A stretch of DNA of 64,000 bases from Eucalyptus grandis (GCF_016545825.1 NC_052614.1:37108072-37172071), one strand, 5' to 3'. Positions 22,263 through 35,341 are shown, counted from the stretch's first letter. Notes: generated by a model from the letters alone, not told the origin. Numbers and translations: made by a program.

Positions 22263-23926
22263 TTCAAACCCAATTTTCTTTCATGTGATGCCCATGTGTG
22301 AAATTTTCATTCTTAGAAATGCTAAAACCTTTTAAAACATCACAAGTTGGAAGGTGGAATTGTAAAAAAAAGATTAGAGCTAAACACATGCTACTTGGTT
22401 ACAAAGCGAAGAATGCTTAGCCGGCTTTAAAATATTTTCAATGGCTGCAAGTTTCTGCTAATTTGCAGGACCAGATTTGCAACAGTTTATCATGTATTGC
22501 TAGTATTGTCTCACATACCATATAAGTGGGTTTTCGTGATAGGGGTAAAGATGCTTTCTGTCATAAGCATCCATTCATGTTTTTACAGTATTTAAACATA
22601 GTTTAAGATTTCAAAGTAATTTATTGCCGCTCTTCGCATGCCTTTTCAACATGTTTATCGACCTCCAACCTATGTTATGGCCTTTAGGCCACTAATTTCA
22701 ATGTAGAGGCAGCATAGTAAGGTATTGTTTACATAGACGAAGTTGATAAAATAACAAAGAAGGTACTTTAAATAATTCATCTTTTTTGTTCATGATATAG
22801 GGTATCTAGAGGTCATACTTATCTAAGCAAGACTAACGTGCAAGCTGAGTATGTAAATACTGGCCGACATGTTTCAGGGAGGGTGTCCAACAGGCATTAC
22901 TGAAAATGTGGAAGAAACTTTAAGTTTTCTTTCTTTGTACTGATTTTAATTAGATCTTTCATGCTTTGGAGTGTCTGTGAAAGAGCTCCAAAAGAACCGT
23001 CGGCTGGTTTTCTTGCATGTGTTTTTATATATTTTCTTCTTTGGTTTCAAATTATTGGATTAGTGTTTTGATTCATGTTAAGAGTTGATTTTTCTTCAGC
23101 GTGAGAGGAGGGCAACTTAGCTTGTTGATTAATTGAGAACAGAAGCCTGGAATAAGGTTCTAATTCCTTTGGCCCCCTAAATTGCTTTACAATTTTGAGT
23201 TGTAGTAACAATAATCAATTTTAGTTTGAAATCAGAGGATTCTAATTCAGTGGTTTGCCATTTGATGATAATCTAAGACCCTGTTAGACTAACTTGCAAG
23301 TTAATGGATGCAGTCTTTTTATTTTCTCAATTACATTTTTGGGTTTGGAATAACGTTTTTTCTTTTATGGGGTCGGGGAAAACTTTTTACAGTTTTTTTC
23401 AAATTTAGCACCTCGCGCAATTGATTTTTTTTTTAAATCCTTTCTTTTTTAAAAACAGATGTCGACATTAATTTTTTTGTAAATTTTTAAAGGAAAGGGC
23501 ACAATTGTTTGTTTTTATAATACTTGAATAGCCCTTTGTTTCCTGTGAAACTTACTTACATCCTCAGGCTTCAATTTTTATCTCCAACTTGATTTGTGTC
23601 CATAATATTTGGAAATTTTTTTGGCCCGTATAGGAGTGGTGGTGTGATTTTTTGTACATTGAGCTTGAATGCATTTTGCGATACACCATCTATCAATTAC
23701 CTCAAAATGTTATGGATCTTTCTAAATTAAAGCAAAAGAGAAGTACCTCTCTTTTGCATTCATGAGCTTTTTTCAGTTGTTGCAATTCTCTATTCTGTTT
23801 CTGAACACAAAATGCTACATTTTCCAATTCATCTATACATAAGGACTATGTTGTCATTCTCATGTAGTGAATATTCCTGATAAAGGAGTTTGAAAGCATC
23901 TAAAGCATCTCTTTGGAGATTGAGAG
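22263..23926. other. Spacer missing from the second duplicate
   Basis: AT-rich sequence present here and absent at the corresponding join near 37,035. It contains one candidate terminal exon (22,802-22,903) and no other recognised feature. Confidence 0.45.
22802..22903 (+). other. Candidate terminal exon, unknown protein
   Basis: A T-rich tract CTTTTTTGTTCATGATATAG ends in AG at 22,800. It is followed by 33 codons (VSRGHTYLSKTNVQAEYVN, then a segment ending VSNRHY) and TGA. The acceptor looks good and composition is less AT-biased than its surroundings. No homologue is recognised and no upstream exon is certain, so it may be chance. Confidence 0.2.
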
Positions 23927-25081
23927 TACTAGTATGAACACCTAAGGGGGGTGAATAGGTGTTTAAGATAAATCTTGGCAAATATATGCGGAATAAAATA
24001 AACTTTAAACAAAGGAGTTAGGGAAGAGAATAAGAACACAGAAATTATAGTGGTTCGGCTTAATCCAAGCCTACGTCCACTCTCCCACGCTAACAGCCTT
24101 CTTGGCTGGATTCCACTATGCAATCAACAAGAGATTACAACTTCGAGTGCAAACACTTAGTAGTAGATCACACTATCTCACTAAGTCACTCTTTTGGTAT
24201 TTCTCTCACGATCACAAACGTTTAAGCTCTCAAGAGATAAGTATATGATCGAAGGTCGCTCAGACTTTGGAATTATAAATTCTACGCTCCGTCTCTTACT
24301 TGCTCATCGGTCCATGATCTCCTTAAATACTCCTCCACTTCCAAACTACCCGTTGGACAGTATCCCGGAGAATCGTCTTCCAATATACCAATTGGACAGC
24401 TCTGTATCTAGAAGATTTGGTAGCCGTTGAGTGACAAAGGTAGAATCCCAAATTGAATCCGATCGCCCATACAAACGGAATCTTGGTTTCCATAAGTAAA
24501 GCTTCTTCGTATAGAAAGTTCTTGTCTTCAAGATCCAATCATCAATCAATTAGATTGAATCAATCAAATCAATCTTGATGTGGAATCCAAACCAGATCAC
24601 TAGCCGTTATATGATTGGGCTTGAGTTATGATTCATCGAACGGATGTAAAGTCCGAGAGCAATAGACTTTACAATCTGAGTCGTAGACTTTACAATGCGG
24701 GTCTGAACATATCGCTTCGAACATATTTAGCTTTAAGGTCTCGTACCCGGTTCAGCTTCAAAGCATAGAGTCTCGTCTTCCGGTTCATTATTCACGTTCG
24801 ATCTGGAATTAGTCGAGTGAGCAAACTTCGATGTAGAACAGACTTTGACACTAAAAAGTCTTCGAACTTTGACAGTCTTCGAGACTTTGACACGAGGTCT
24901 GGAAATCTTCAGAATATACTTTGGACATATGTTACGTTCAGTCTTCTGGTCGTCTTCACACTTTGACAATATCCTTTACATGTTCTATCATCTGCATGGT
25001 CTATTACTTAACCATTAAACATGTTAGTAGCATTTGATTTATTTTGTCATCTTCAAAACATCATAAGGGATTTCCCTAACA
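23927..25081 (-). mobile_element. Solo LTR, 1,155 bp, perfect 5-bp target duplication
   Basis: On the minus strand it begins TGTTAGGGAAATCCC and ends CACCCCCCTTAGG...CATACTAGTA. GAGAG occurs immediately on both sides (23,922-23,926 and 25,082-25,086). No primer site, internal domain or second LTR is adjacent, so LTR-LTR recombination removed the body. Open frames inside (24,194-24,549, 24,733-24,969) are LTR sequence. The family is probably copia, by resemblance only. Confidence 0.75.
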
Positions 25082-25633
25082 GAGAGGACATTCAATTAAA
25101 CTAGATTTTCTATTACCTCTGTTAGTACTTCATGGGATACCCTTAATTAATTGGGTGGATTATGGAGTGAGTCTCAACCATAAGGATGGCGATGGGCAGT
25201 GGAGCTTGCATTTTCCATCCCCCCTCGGGACAAATAGGAAGCCCCATATCCACCCCATGTGGTAGGCCTTGTCCTCACTCCTCTGAGACATTCAGGTTTC
25301 GCTGCACTCTTTGTAATATTACTCCACATTTATCTCAAACTTAACTTTAATTCAAAAGATTATTTTATATTTAACATCACACAGTTTTCCTAATCCTTGA
25401 AAAGGTTTTTAAAAAAATAGAAGTGATTGTCAAGTGGTAGTCAAATAAAATTTTTTAAGGGCAGGCAATGTGGATGTATGTTGGCTAGGATAAATTGCCA
25501 CCCCTAGTCAGCTAGAGGCCTTTGGTAATTTGGTGCTTCTTCCTAGTTGGTTGCACGAGTCTCCTATAATTTTTGGCTTTGAAGTGCTCTCGTGTTCCAT
25601 TTACTTAGAACTTAAAGTTCACAACGTGATCTC

Positions 25634-25806
25634 TGTTGAGAGTATTTTGCTGATAGAGGAATATTTGTCTATTTACTTTATTATTTTATATATGTGGATA
25701 GTAAGGCTAATATTGTAATTTTTGGCCTTTTAACTTTATTATAAATAGATAGTTTTGGGTTAGATCGACCTAATCAAGCATTCAATTCAGTTTTTATCTT
25801 TCAACA
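25634..25806 (+). repeat. Short copia LTR (173 bp), copy 1
   Basis: It starts TGTTGAGAGTATTTTGC and ends TCTTTCAACA. It is followed at once by the primer site TGGTATCAAAGCC (25,807-25,819), a one-base variant of the tRNA-Met type. An AT-rich ATTATAAATAGATAG segment resembles a TATA region. The second copy is at 37,292-37,466. Confidence 0.65.
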
Positions 25807-25859
25807 TGGTATCAAAGCCAAGTTGAACTAATCCCTAACCCTAATATCTTCTCTATGTA

Positions 25860-25860
25860 G

Positions 25861-25890
<30 letters not shown>
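25860..25890. repeat. CT dinucleotide microsatellite
   Basis: An almost pure (TC)n run in the leader after the short copia LTR. The second copy near 37,530 is much shorter. Confidence 0.8.
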
Positions 25891-25892
<2 letters not shown>

Positions 25893-26407
25893 TCCTCATC
25901 TTCACTTTCTCCCACCGCAGTTCCTTCCCACCTTCTTCTTTGTTTTCTTTCACAGTATAGGGTAGCACTAATGAGGTGATTCTTTCAATCTAGTGTCTAC
26001 CATAAATCTCACCTCTATGAGATAAATTAAAGATTTGTTGTAGTCTGCAATAAGTGGTTCAACATTCTGCGATTTTTTTGGATCTTTTTGTTTGAGATTA
26101 TTTTTGCCTTGCCGCCGGCCTACAATTATCTCTTGTGTGAAGACCAAAGTACTACAATTCGTGGACCACCATATTCCTTTTTTTTTTTTCCAGAATTTAA
26201 GGGAAAAATCATAATTATTGATTTTTCTTTTTAGGTTTCCTAAACCTTGAAAAAATTGACTTTTTGTCTTCCTTTACTTGATTTGGCTGATTTTTAGAGG
26301 ACAACTTTAGCTTACTATGAGAGGACTTCAATCCAATTTTTGGCCTTTTTAGGCAATATTTGGTGGCTAGATTGCTCCCTTCACACTTTTTCGAGGCAAA
26401 ATTTGAG

Positions 26408-26935
26408 ACACAATTTCTGACAATTTAGTTGGTTCAATTGAGAACACTTCACCTACAGATATATTACGTTTGCCACAATCTCTATGAAGCTTGACGGCAT
26501 AAATTATTTGATATGGTCTCGATATATATGCTTGACCATTGTAGGCCATGGGCTTAAAGGACATATCAATGGTACTTTTGTAAAGCAAGATGCATCAAGT
26601 AATGCTCAGAAAAAGTGGATCTCGAATTACCCTTTGGTAATGTCTTTTCTGCTTAATTGATGCAGCCACATATTGCAAAAAGATATTTGCTTCTTGACAT
26701 TGCGACACAGATTTGATCAGCTGCAAGAGAAACTTTTGGTCAACTTGGGAATGATGCACAAGTGTATAGACTTGGAAAAAGGGTTCATGGAGAAAGGAAT
26801 GCCTATATCTCAATATTATGTTGAGCTTTGGAACATGGGGCAAGAGCAAAAACATTATGTGGATAATTGTCCAACCAATGCTATGGACATCACTGCACAT
26901 AGCTAGGAAGAAATTAATTCCATATTGTGTTAGTA
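26408..26935 (+). pseudogene. Copia gag N-terminal remnant, copy 1
   Basis: Translations contain KLDGINYLIWSR, GLKGHINGTFVK, HIAKRYLLLDIATQI and GQLGNDAQVYRL across shifting frames, matching the UBN2-type gag N-terminus of plant copia elements. The expected ATG is ATT here, while the second copy at 38,056 keeps ATG. Stops and frame changes abound, and nothing downstream (zinc knuckle, protease, pol) is present. It ends where the transporter arm begins. Confidence 0.65.
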
Positions 26936-27449
26936 TCCTAGTTGGTCTTGAATCAACATTTCATACATTCAATGGTAGAGGTATGTAATGAGGTACCCTA
27001 GGAGTCTAACCTTTTCACTTGGAGTTTTTCTCGTAATCTTATGTTTAGGTATTATAGATGGAAACTTGCATTGTGTTAGTTAATCTCTCTGGACTTCTCC
27101 TGGAATAGTTATTATGCTAAAATAAACAAGCTTTATGAAAAGATGAAGACACATAGATCCATTTGAATAGCAATAAATCACGATATGCATGGCACTAGTT
27201 AGTATTAGGATTAACTCCATCCATAGGGAAGAATGTCAATTAGATTAAATGAAGACCATATAAGTAGCCTTTAAGTTCTAATGCCAAGTACCAATCCTAG
27301 CTAAGCATGCAAAAACAAATCTAAAAGCACGACAAAAACTAACTTCCACCAACTCATGATGACTTAGCTACTTTAGAAAAAAAATAGTAGTAATAAACGC
27401 ATATGCATTAAGATGAAGCCTTGCTACCTACCCTTCTTGAGCCTGTATC

Positions 27450-28800
27450 ATTTCAATACCCGTGCCCATCCCCATTTCAATTGTGCCAGTTGTGCCCAAC
27501 ATCCATAGACAAATTTTTCCAAAGGATTTCTATAGCTCATTTAGGATATTGCCCCTTGTCTCCGGCATATCAAGGTTGACTCCCACGCCCCCTAAGATTT
27601 ACATATTCATGAATATGAAGGCGACCCCACCAAGGGTGATCGCCTTGTATAGCGATATATAAATTAACGTCAAGATTACACTCATGCATTGATTCGTGCA
27701 CTTGGGCACACAACCTCAATGTGAACACCTCAGAGCTGTAAATTGACGTTATTGGGTCTATCTGAATGCGTAGGATGCTACGTAAAACACAAACAAAGGA
27801 ATACAAACTACTACTACCAATGAGGACTTAATGATGTGGTTGATGCTAACGAGGCACGTACTAAGGACCACAAGTGACAAACTCATCCCCCAATGTTGAT
27901 TAATAGCAAATTCCGCCGCCCATCCACATCTAGGTGGAAGATGGGGATGAGAATTGGCAAGGCCTTCACCACTTAGACTATGATGGACAAGAGCATAATC
28001 CAATTAGCAAAGGTCACGTCCACCTTTTCGTAAATTTGCAAGCTTTATAGCAACATGGTCCCAACACCACATGCTTGTTGGATTACATTTATCCCCAGTG
28101 CGCATAATGACATATGGAAAAATACAAAAGTTGGGTTGCTAAGCTCCCGGAGCACAGACCCCTTATAGTTGTCAATAGCCTTCATGATTTCAATGAGTCG
28201 ATAGTTAGCCTTTGCATCAAAGTAAAGGGTCTAGGCAAGGACCTGCTTTGCACTGTTCATGCAACCCTACATGACAAGCCACCAGGGGGATTTCGCCATG
28301 ATGTGGACCTCGTGGTGATCAGGATCGTCGAGAGTGTTCCTAGGCCAAGCATGAAAAGCCACCTGCATTTGAGCATGAGTATAGGGATAGCATAATTACA
28401 CACGAGGCCTAGGAGGGTGCCAAGGTTGATGGAGACCTGAACAACTAAAACAAGTAATAAGAAGATGCTCAATAAACATGAAAAAGAGAAACTACTGAAT
28501 AATAAATAAATGAAAAAATGTAACACATAATTAGAAAACAACTACCTCGAGAAACAAGATGAACAAGCCGTGGAATATGGCAGGGTAGATTTCTTTGATA
28601 TAGACAGGGCGATGTGAGTGCCAACCTGACACTCACTTGGCTAATAGCATGACCCCCAGGAATAAGCATTTTGGGGCCTAACCCTATGATAACTATACCC
28701 ACAAAAAAGAAAGCCCAGGCCAACTTGATCACATTGCAACGGCCAATCTAGTTAGCAATGCTCTCCGCATTTGATGTCCCCAAGATTGAGAACAAATCCA
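27450..28800 (-). pseudogene. Polyol/monosaccharide transporter pseudogene A (MFS sugar porter)
   Basis: The minus strand encodes pieces of a 12-helix proton-coupled sugar/polyol carrier of the plasma membrane. Recognised parts are VIKLAWAFFFVGIVIIGLGP, VSINLGTLLGLVCNYAIP and DPITSIYSSEVFTLRLCAQ (family form GPIxWxYxSEIFPLRLRAQG), with membrane-like hydrophobic stretches. An intron at about 28,437-28,545 has GT and CAG borders. The copy starts near the third helix, so the first roughly 90-100 residues are missing, and stops and frameshifts are frequent. It is one of four related copies. With copy B it forms a head-to-head inverted pair. Confidence 0.75.
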
Positions 28801-30266
28801 TGATTCCTACCTAGAAGCCAATGAACTCCTCAATTATTCCTTTTATATATATTTTTTTAAAAATATGTTGGGGCCTTGCTCATCACCCCTATGATCGTCA
28901 ATTTAAAAAAAAAAAAACATGAAAATATTATATATCACAACAAAGTTTCATGTGAATTGTAGCCATATAAATAAAATTGGAATTGAAAAAAAGTTGCCCC
29001 GTTTTTTGGTTGGATGACTAACCAAGACCAAATAATATTAGAGGCGATGGATGCCCCATGGCACATGAAATGGTGTAACTATTCCGGGTCATTGAGGATT
29101 GGAATTTTCAATGGACTCCCATGAGATGGTTTTGATGACTCCGTTTGTTGATAACTACGAAGTTTATTGGTAGCTTATATAGTATTTAAAATTTTGAGTG
29201 GATGATACTTAGAAAAGATAACGTTTTGAGAATTATACCTCTTGAAAATTATTAAAAAAAAATTGCAAAATGATTTTTCGATAAAATCAACTCCATCTTT
29301 TAAATACCAAATATTCAAGAGGTCTAATTTTTAGAAATGTTATCTTTCCTAAATATCATCTAGTTAAATTTTAGAAACTATATATGCAACCAATTGACTT
29401 TGCAAGTATCAATAGACATAGTCATCAACACCATCCCATGGGAGTCCATTGAAAATTCCAATCCCTTGTGGTCCTGAATAGTTATGCCATTTCATGTGCC
29501 ATGGGGGTGTCAATCGCCTCCATATTATTTGGTCTTGGTTAGCCATCCAACCAAAAACAAGGTAAATCTTTTTTCATTTTATATATATGGCTAAGATTGA
29601 CATAGAAATTTGTTATGATATATAATATTTTCATTTTTTTATTGACAATCATAGGTGTAATGAGCAAGGCCCCGATATATTTAAATAAAGAGAGAAATGG
29701 ATAATTGAGAAGCACGTTGGCTTGCAAGCGAGAATCATGAATATGTTCTCAGTTTTACGGGCATCGATTGTGGGGAGCATTGCTCGCCGAATTGATCGCT
29801 ACAACACGATCAAGTTGACGAGGGCTTTCTTTTATGTGGCAATGGTTGTCATGGGGTTAGGCCCCTAAAATGCTTTACTCCGAGGGGGGGCACTATTAGC
29901 CAGGCTGACACTCATCATCGTCCCCATCTATATTGCGGAAATCTCCCCCGCCATATTTCATGGGTTGTTACCTCGTTTCCCAAGGTAGTTGTTTTCAAAT
30001 TGTGTATCGCATTTTTTTCATTTATTTATTAGTCAATAGTTTCTTTTTTTCATGTTTAATGAGTATATTCTTGTTACTTGCTTCAGTTGTTCAAGTCTCC
30101 ATTAACCTTGGCACCCTCCTTGGCCTCAAATGCAATTATACTATCCACAGGCTCGTGTTCAAATGCAGAAGACTTTTCATGCTCGGCCTGAACACATTCT
30201 TCACGGTCCCGCTGGCCATCAGGGTCCACATTATGCTGGAACCCCCTCAGTGGCTTGTCAGGCAAT

Positions 30267-30712
30267 TGTCACGGGCCGATTGATTCACTCTCAATCACAT
30301 GTAGGCTGACCCGTGCGGCCTTAAGGTTTTACCCCTAAGCAACCTTTCAACACTCAACTCACAAGACTCGTATATAGAGAGGGAAACTCTTAGAGAGAGA
30401 AGCTCTAGTTTTTGTATTGCTTGTGAATGAATTACAATGAGGGAGGAGACCCCTTTATATACAAGTATAAGGCAAACCATGTCTGTAGATCTCCCTTAGA
30501 TCTAATGGTGGAGATTGCACCTCCCTATCTACCAACTACCGACATTTATTGCCAACTACCAGCTACTCGCATTTATAACATATGCGTACAAATACAGTAT
30601 TGCCCACCCCCAGGTGAATACTCTAAGTCTCGGGGTATAAGTCGAGGGTCTTTAATGTGCCACGCCTGTGCTAGGGAAATCTTTTGGACATGCTTTCTTT
30701 CAGGCCGTAACA
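30267..30712 (-). repeat. Chromovirus 3' LTR
   Basis: Direct-repeat partner of 35,382-35,826, 446 bp, TG...CA ends. A TATATAGAGAGGG segment and CCCTTTATATAC are shared with the partner. Confidence 0.9.
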
Positions 30713-30727
30713 TCCTCCCCCACCTAA
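30713..30727 (-). other. Chromovirus polypurine tract
   Basis: Minus-strand TTAGGTGGGGGAGGA abuts the 3' LTR start TGTTACGG. The polyprotein stop TAG (30,724-30,726) overlaps it. Confidence 0.8.
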
Positions 30728-33700
30728 TCAGGTGATGCCCTCATCGCATCTTCGGCATGAAAAGCTTTGATCTCCTTCTTGAATTGCCAAAGACTCTCCT
30801 CGAGCTCTCAATTGGCTTCACTCTCCGGAAGACCCTTCCATCGGATCAAATACTCACACTTGGCTGCACAATACCTCTTCCGTATGACTCGATCTGCCAA
30901 GATGCTCTCGACTTCTCGATCATACGAGGTCTTTGCCTCGAGCGACGTTCATTGTGACTCCCCTCGATTCGGGTCTTCCTCATCAACTTGGAAGGGTTTA
31001 AGCATACTTACATGGAAAACCGGATGTACCTTTAGCTTTGGTGGTAGCTCCAGCTTGTATGCGACCTTTCCAACCCATTGTAGCACTCAAAATGGCCCTT
31101 CATAGTGAGAGATCAACCCTTTGTGCACATCCTTGTATCGAAAAACCATGCGCAGCTTGGCCAACACTTGGTCTCCAACTTGGAACTCCACGTGCCGTTG
31201 CTTCTTATCCGCCCATTTCTTCGTGCGTTTGGAGGCTTTGTGTAGACACACCCGTGCCAAGTCCACCTCTTCTTACATATTCTTGGCGAACTTGTACGCG
31301 AGTGGACTACTCTCCCAGTAACCCAAAGCAATTGTGCTCAGGGTGTTCAGTTGCTGCCCAATTGCAACCTTGAACGAACTCTGGCCGGTCGACTCGCTCC
31401 GTTGCAAGTTGTAGAAGAACTGGGTTACGTCGATCAACTTCACCCAATTGACTTGCATCGTGCTCACATTGTGTCGGAGGTAGATCTTTAAGAGAGCATT
31501 GACCCGCTCCGTCTAACCGTCGGTTTGGGGATGCAAACTCGTTGAAATGTTCAGCTCCAACCCCAACAGCTTGAACAACTTGGACCAAAAACGTCTCGTG
31601 AAGTGGGGATCTCGATCGCTCACGATCATTTGTGGCACTCCTCAATACTTCACCATGTGCTTCATAAACAGTTTGGCTGCCTCCTCGGCCGGGCAATCCT
31701 TTGTCGTAAGCACAAAGGTTGCATACTTTGAGAACCTGTCAACCACCACCATTAGAGTCCGACACCCTTCGAACTTCGACAAGTTGACAATGAAGTCCAT
31801 GGAAATGATTTCCCATGGACGAGTTCGGACCAAAACTGGCTCCAACAAACCCAACGACGACCGTTGCTCCAGTTTGTCTTGTTGGCATACCAAACAAGTC
31901 TTCACATACGCCTCCATGTCATCACGCATTTGTGGCCAATAGTACCGATCTTTGATGAGGGCCAATGTGCGGCGGATCCCTAGATGACCCACCCACTTTG
32001 AGTCATGGCACTCGCGCAAGATCTCCTTCCTCAGCTTCCCATGGAAGGGCCCATACACCCGCTTTCCCTTGGTGTAAAGGAGCTCGTCCTCAGACTAGAA
32101 CTGTCGGGTCTTACCCTCCTTGGCATACCCGATGAGGGCTTGAGCTTTTGGATCATGCGTCAACCCCTCCTTGATGCGATCAACCCAAGGACAGCTCAGT
32201 CGACTCACAGTGTGACTCATCAGCTCCATCTTTCGACTCAGCGCGTCTTCCATAGAGTTGGCCTTCCTTGGCTTGTACTCCAACGCATAGTCGAACTTTG
32301 CTAGAAAATCCTGCCATCGAGCTTGCTTCGGACTCAACTTTTTTTGGGTCTGGAAGTAACTCGTGGCCACATTGTCCATCCTCACGACGAACTTCGATCC
32401 CAGGATGTAGTGTCTCCACGTCCGAAGGCAGTGCACCACCGCGGTCATCTCCTTCTCCTGGATGGTGTATCGACGCTCAATGTTGTTCAACTTTCGAGAC
32501 TCGAACGCCACCGGATGTCCATCCTACATAAGAACGCCACCGATAGCATAATCCGATGTGTCCGTCTCTACCTTGTAAGGTTTGGTGTGGTCGGGTAACG
32601 CCAACACCGGCTCCTCAGTCATGGCTTGCTTCAATTGGTCGAAGACCCTTTGACATCGATCCGTCCATTCCCACACATTTTCCTTCTTTAGCAGGTCCGT
32701 GAGTGGCACGGTGATGCTCGAGTAGCTCCGGATGAACCGCCGGTAAAAGTTGGTGAGGCCCAAGAATGACCTCAACGCTAGCACCTCCGTTGGCAGTTCC
32801 CATTCGATAATCGATTGAATCTTCGCCTTGTCCATTCGCACTTGCCCACATCCGACGATGTGCCCCAAGAACGAAACTTTCTCTTGGGCGAAAGCACACT
32901 TCTCACGCTTAACATATAGCTCGTTCTCGCGCAAGACTTGGAAGACTTGCCTTAGGTGTTTGACATGCTCCTCCAACGTCCGACTATAGACCATAATATC
33001 ATCTAGGTAAGCCACTACAAACCTATCTAGGAAAGGGTGGAGTACCTTGTTCATCATTGTGCAGAAAGTGGCCAGAGCGTTGGCCAAGCCGAACAGCATC
33101 ATGAGGAACTTGTAGGATCCGTACCGCATCACGCGGGCTATCTTCGGCTCATTCCCTTCAGCGATCCAAACTTGATAGTAGCCCGATCGGAGATCCAGCT
33201 TGGTGAACCACTGAGCTCCACCAAGTTGATCGACGAGATCCGCGATGAGTGGGATGGGGTACTTGTTCTTCACGGTCAACTATTCAACGCCTGGTAATCG
33301 ATGCACATTTGGAGTGACCCATCATGCTTCTTCTGAAATAGGACTAGCGCACCGAACGAGGCTTTTGACAGCCGTATGTAGCCCGCGTCAAGCAGCTCCT
33401 TGAGTTGCCTACTCAACTCTTCCAATTCGGGCGGTGCCATACGGTAAGGTGCCATGGCGGGCAGTCAAGCGTCAAGCACTAGCTCGATTCGGTGATCCAC
33501 CCCTCTCTTGGGTGGCAACTTCTTCGGCAGCTCCGAAAGCATAACATCCTTGAACGAGTCGAGGACTTGGGTTGCTTCCGTTGGGACTTCCTTCCCTTCA
33601 CCCTTGTTGTCCTCGATCTTCAAGGCCGCCAAGAAGGTCACTTCACCCTTCCTTGTTCCCTTGGTGAGTCGTATGGCCGAGATCATCTTCCGATCACGGT

Positions 33701-34073
33701 CCGACTCATGATGGACTGGAATCATGAATTGACAATTCTTGTCCAACACGCATATACATTCTGAAAATAGAACTAAAACCACATGGATTCTATCTAGGAA
33801 TTTGATTCAAATGACAATATCATAGTCATCAAGTGGAATTACCTCTAGAGTTTCTTTGCCTTTCCATGATCCGAGTTGTAGCTCCACGTCCCTTACAACC
33901 CTGATCGCAGGGACTTCTTTCGAATTCACCATCTTGAGCCAACCGGCTCCCTTCTCAACTCGTAGGTTAAGTTTCTTTGCAGCTTCTTTCGAGATGAAGA
34001 TATCGGATGCTCCCATGTCCACGAGTGCACTCATTGTGGTCACTCCGATCTTCACGTCCGCGAACATCAAGCC
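30724..34073 (-). pseudogene. Chromovirus pol: protease, RT, RNase H, integrase, chromodomain (disrupted)
   Basis: Domains follow in order on the minus strand. Protease has LVDMGASDIF (usual D-S/T-G-A-S changed to DMGAS) near 34,020. RT carries KLDLRSGYYQV and the catalytic YLDD at about 32,998-33,009. RNase H contains AFESRKLNNIERRY. The integrase zinc finger (H...H...CLVCQQ) lies near 31,950 and ISMDFIV holds the first catalytic Asp. The integrase end includes LHPQTDG, and a chromodomain (YLIRWKGLPESEANWELEE) lies near 30,800-30,860. Damage includes a TGA near 33,455, a one-base loss near 33,285, a TAG before RNase H (about 32,522) and stops near 32,093, 31,640 and 31,272. Chromodomains direct integration to particular chromatin. 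Confidence 0.85.
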
Positions 34074-34114
34074 TTTAGGCTCCTTCGCCTTCTTGGCCTT
34101 GATCTACTAAGGAG

Positions 34115-35341
34115 TCACAGCAATCCCAACCAAGCTTCCTCCCTAGGCTCATCCTCTTTGCAAAGAACGGCCAGCTTGGCCTTGTTCGGGCAATCCCGCG
34201 CCATGTGTGGACCGTCGCAAAAGAAACAGCTATATGAGCGTACCTTCCTTTGCCCTCCTCCATTTGGCCTCGCATGAGCCCAATGAGGATGAGGACCAGC
34301 TGGTGGTGGTCTACCTCCGATCGGGCGGTTGTATCTCCCCCGATCTCCCCCACTAGTGCCTTTGTCCCTTGGACAAGTGTCTGGTCGGGATGTAGAAGGC
34401 GACGCCTTGTACTCCACGAGCAACTCGGCTACGGTCATGGCTGTAGTGAGATTTCCCACGTTGTACCACTTCAACTCTTGCTTTGTCCATGGCTTGAGAC
34501 TGCCCATGAACTGGTGAAACGCCTCAACTTCATTCATCGAGGGGATTTGGAGCAGCAACTCCGAAAGCCGCTTGATGTAGTCACGCACACCACCTTTCTG
34601 CTTGAGACTCTTCAGCTCGTCATGAGTTTCCTCCTCCGCATAAGCGGGAAAGTAGTTCCGTTGGAACTCCTCGACAAAACTACCCCAGGTCGCCATAGGA
34701 TTCCCACACCTATCATCCGACCGACGACGTCACCACAACAATGCACTATAAGCTAAATACAACGATGCAGTGTTTACCCGTGTTTGGTCGTCGTTGATTC
34801 CCATGGCCTGGAAGTACCGCTCCATGTACCACAAAAAGTTGTCTACATCCTTGGCCACCTGTGAGCCCTGGAATTCCTTTGGCTTTGGCGTGTCCACTCG
34901 TGGACCTTGCACCGTGATCACTCCGTTCACGCGTGCAGCTTGTGCTTCAGCAAGCTTAACCGTAAGCTTCGCTATTTTTGCGCACATAGCCGCCATCATG
35001 GCCTCTAAGGGTTCGCACCGTTGAGTGAGTTCCTCCTGTAGGGTCCCTAGCAACTCGTGGTGGAGTTCTCCCATGCCGGTTTTGTGCTCTTGCACTTCCG
35101 CAACCAGCTCCTCCCTTTTGGCGTCAACTCTGTCCATGGTTTGGGTCAGGTCATCAATTGATCCTTGGATATCGAAGACAAACAACTCTAGCTTTGCCAT
35201 CCGTTGTGCAAGATCCCCCATTGGATCTCTCGAACCACCACGGGTCTTCTTCCCTTTGGCACTAGCCTTCTCGGCATTCCGCCCATGATCAGCACCATCA
35301 CCACCCATGGCGAGCGCCTCATCAGATCGTGGATCAGCCAT
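34115..35341 (-). pseudogene. Chromovirus gag with one premature stop
   Basis: The frame starts at ATG 35,341-35,339 (MADPRSDEALAMGG) just downstream of the primer site. It has a coiled-coil-like N-terminal region, then the capsid part KPKEFQGSQVAKDVDNFLWY and FVEEFQRNYFPAYAEEE. The zinc knuckle CFFCDGPHMARDC (C-x2-C-x3-H-x4-C) lies near 34,220. One in-frame TGA at 34,730-34,732 falls where the family has a second Trp (ALLWW). The rest is open to 34,115, after which the protease is in another frame. Confidence 0.85.

Larger units (their letters stand above)
25384..29246. repeat. Direct duplication unit 1 (partner about 37,035-40,920)
   Basis: The order is the same in both units: CCTAATCCTTGAAAAGG, a short copia LTR, a gag remnant, then a minus-strand transporter pseudogene. 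Landmarks such as GGCAGGCAATGTG/GGCGGGCAATGTG, TTTCAACATGGTATCA and GAAGAAATTAATTCCAT recur with similar spacing. Confidence 0.75.

Noticed and set aside
31113..31373. Plus-strand open frames across 30,757-34,756
   Set aside because: They are antisense shadows of the chromovirus gag-pol on the minus strand.
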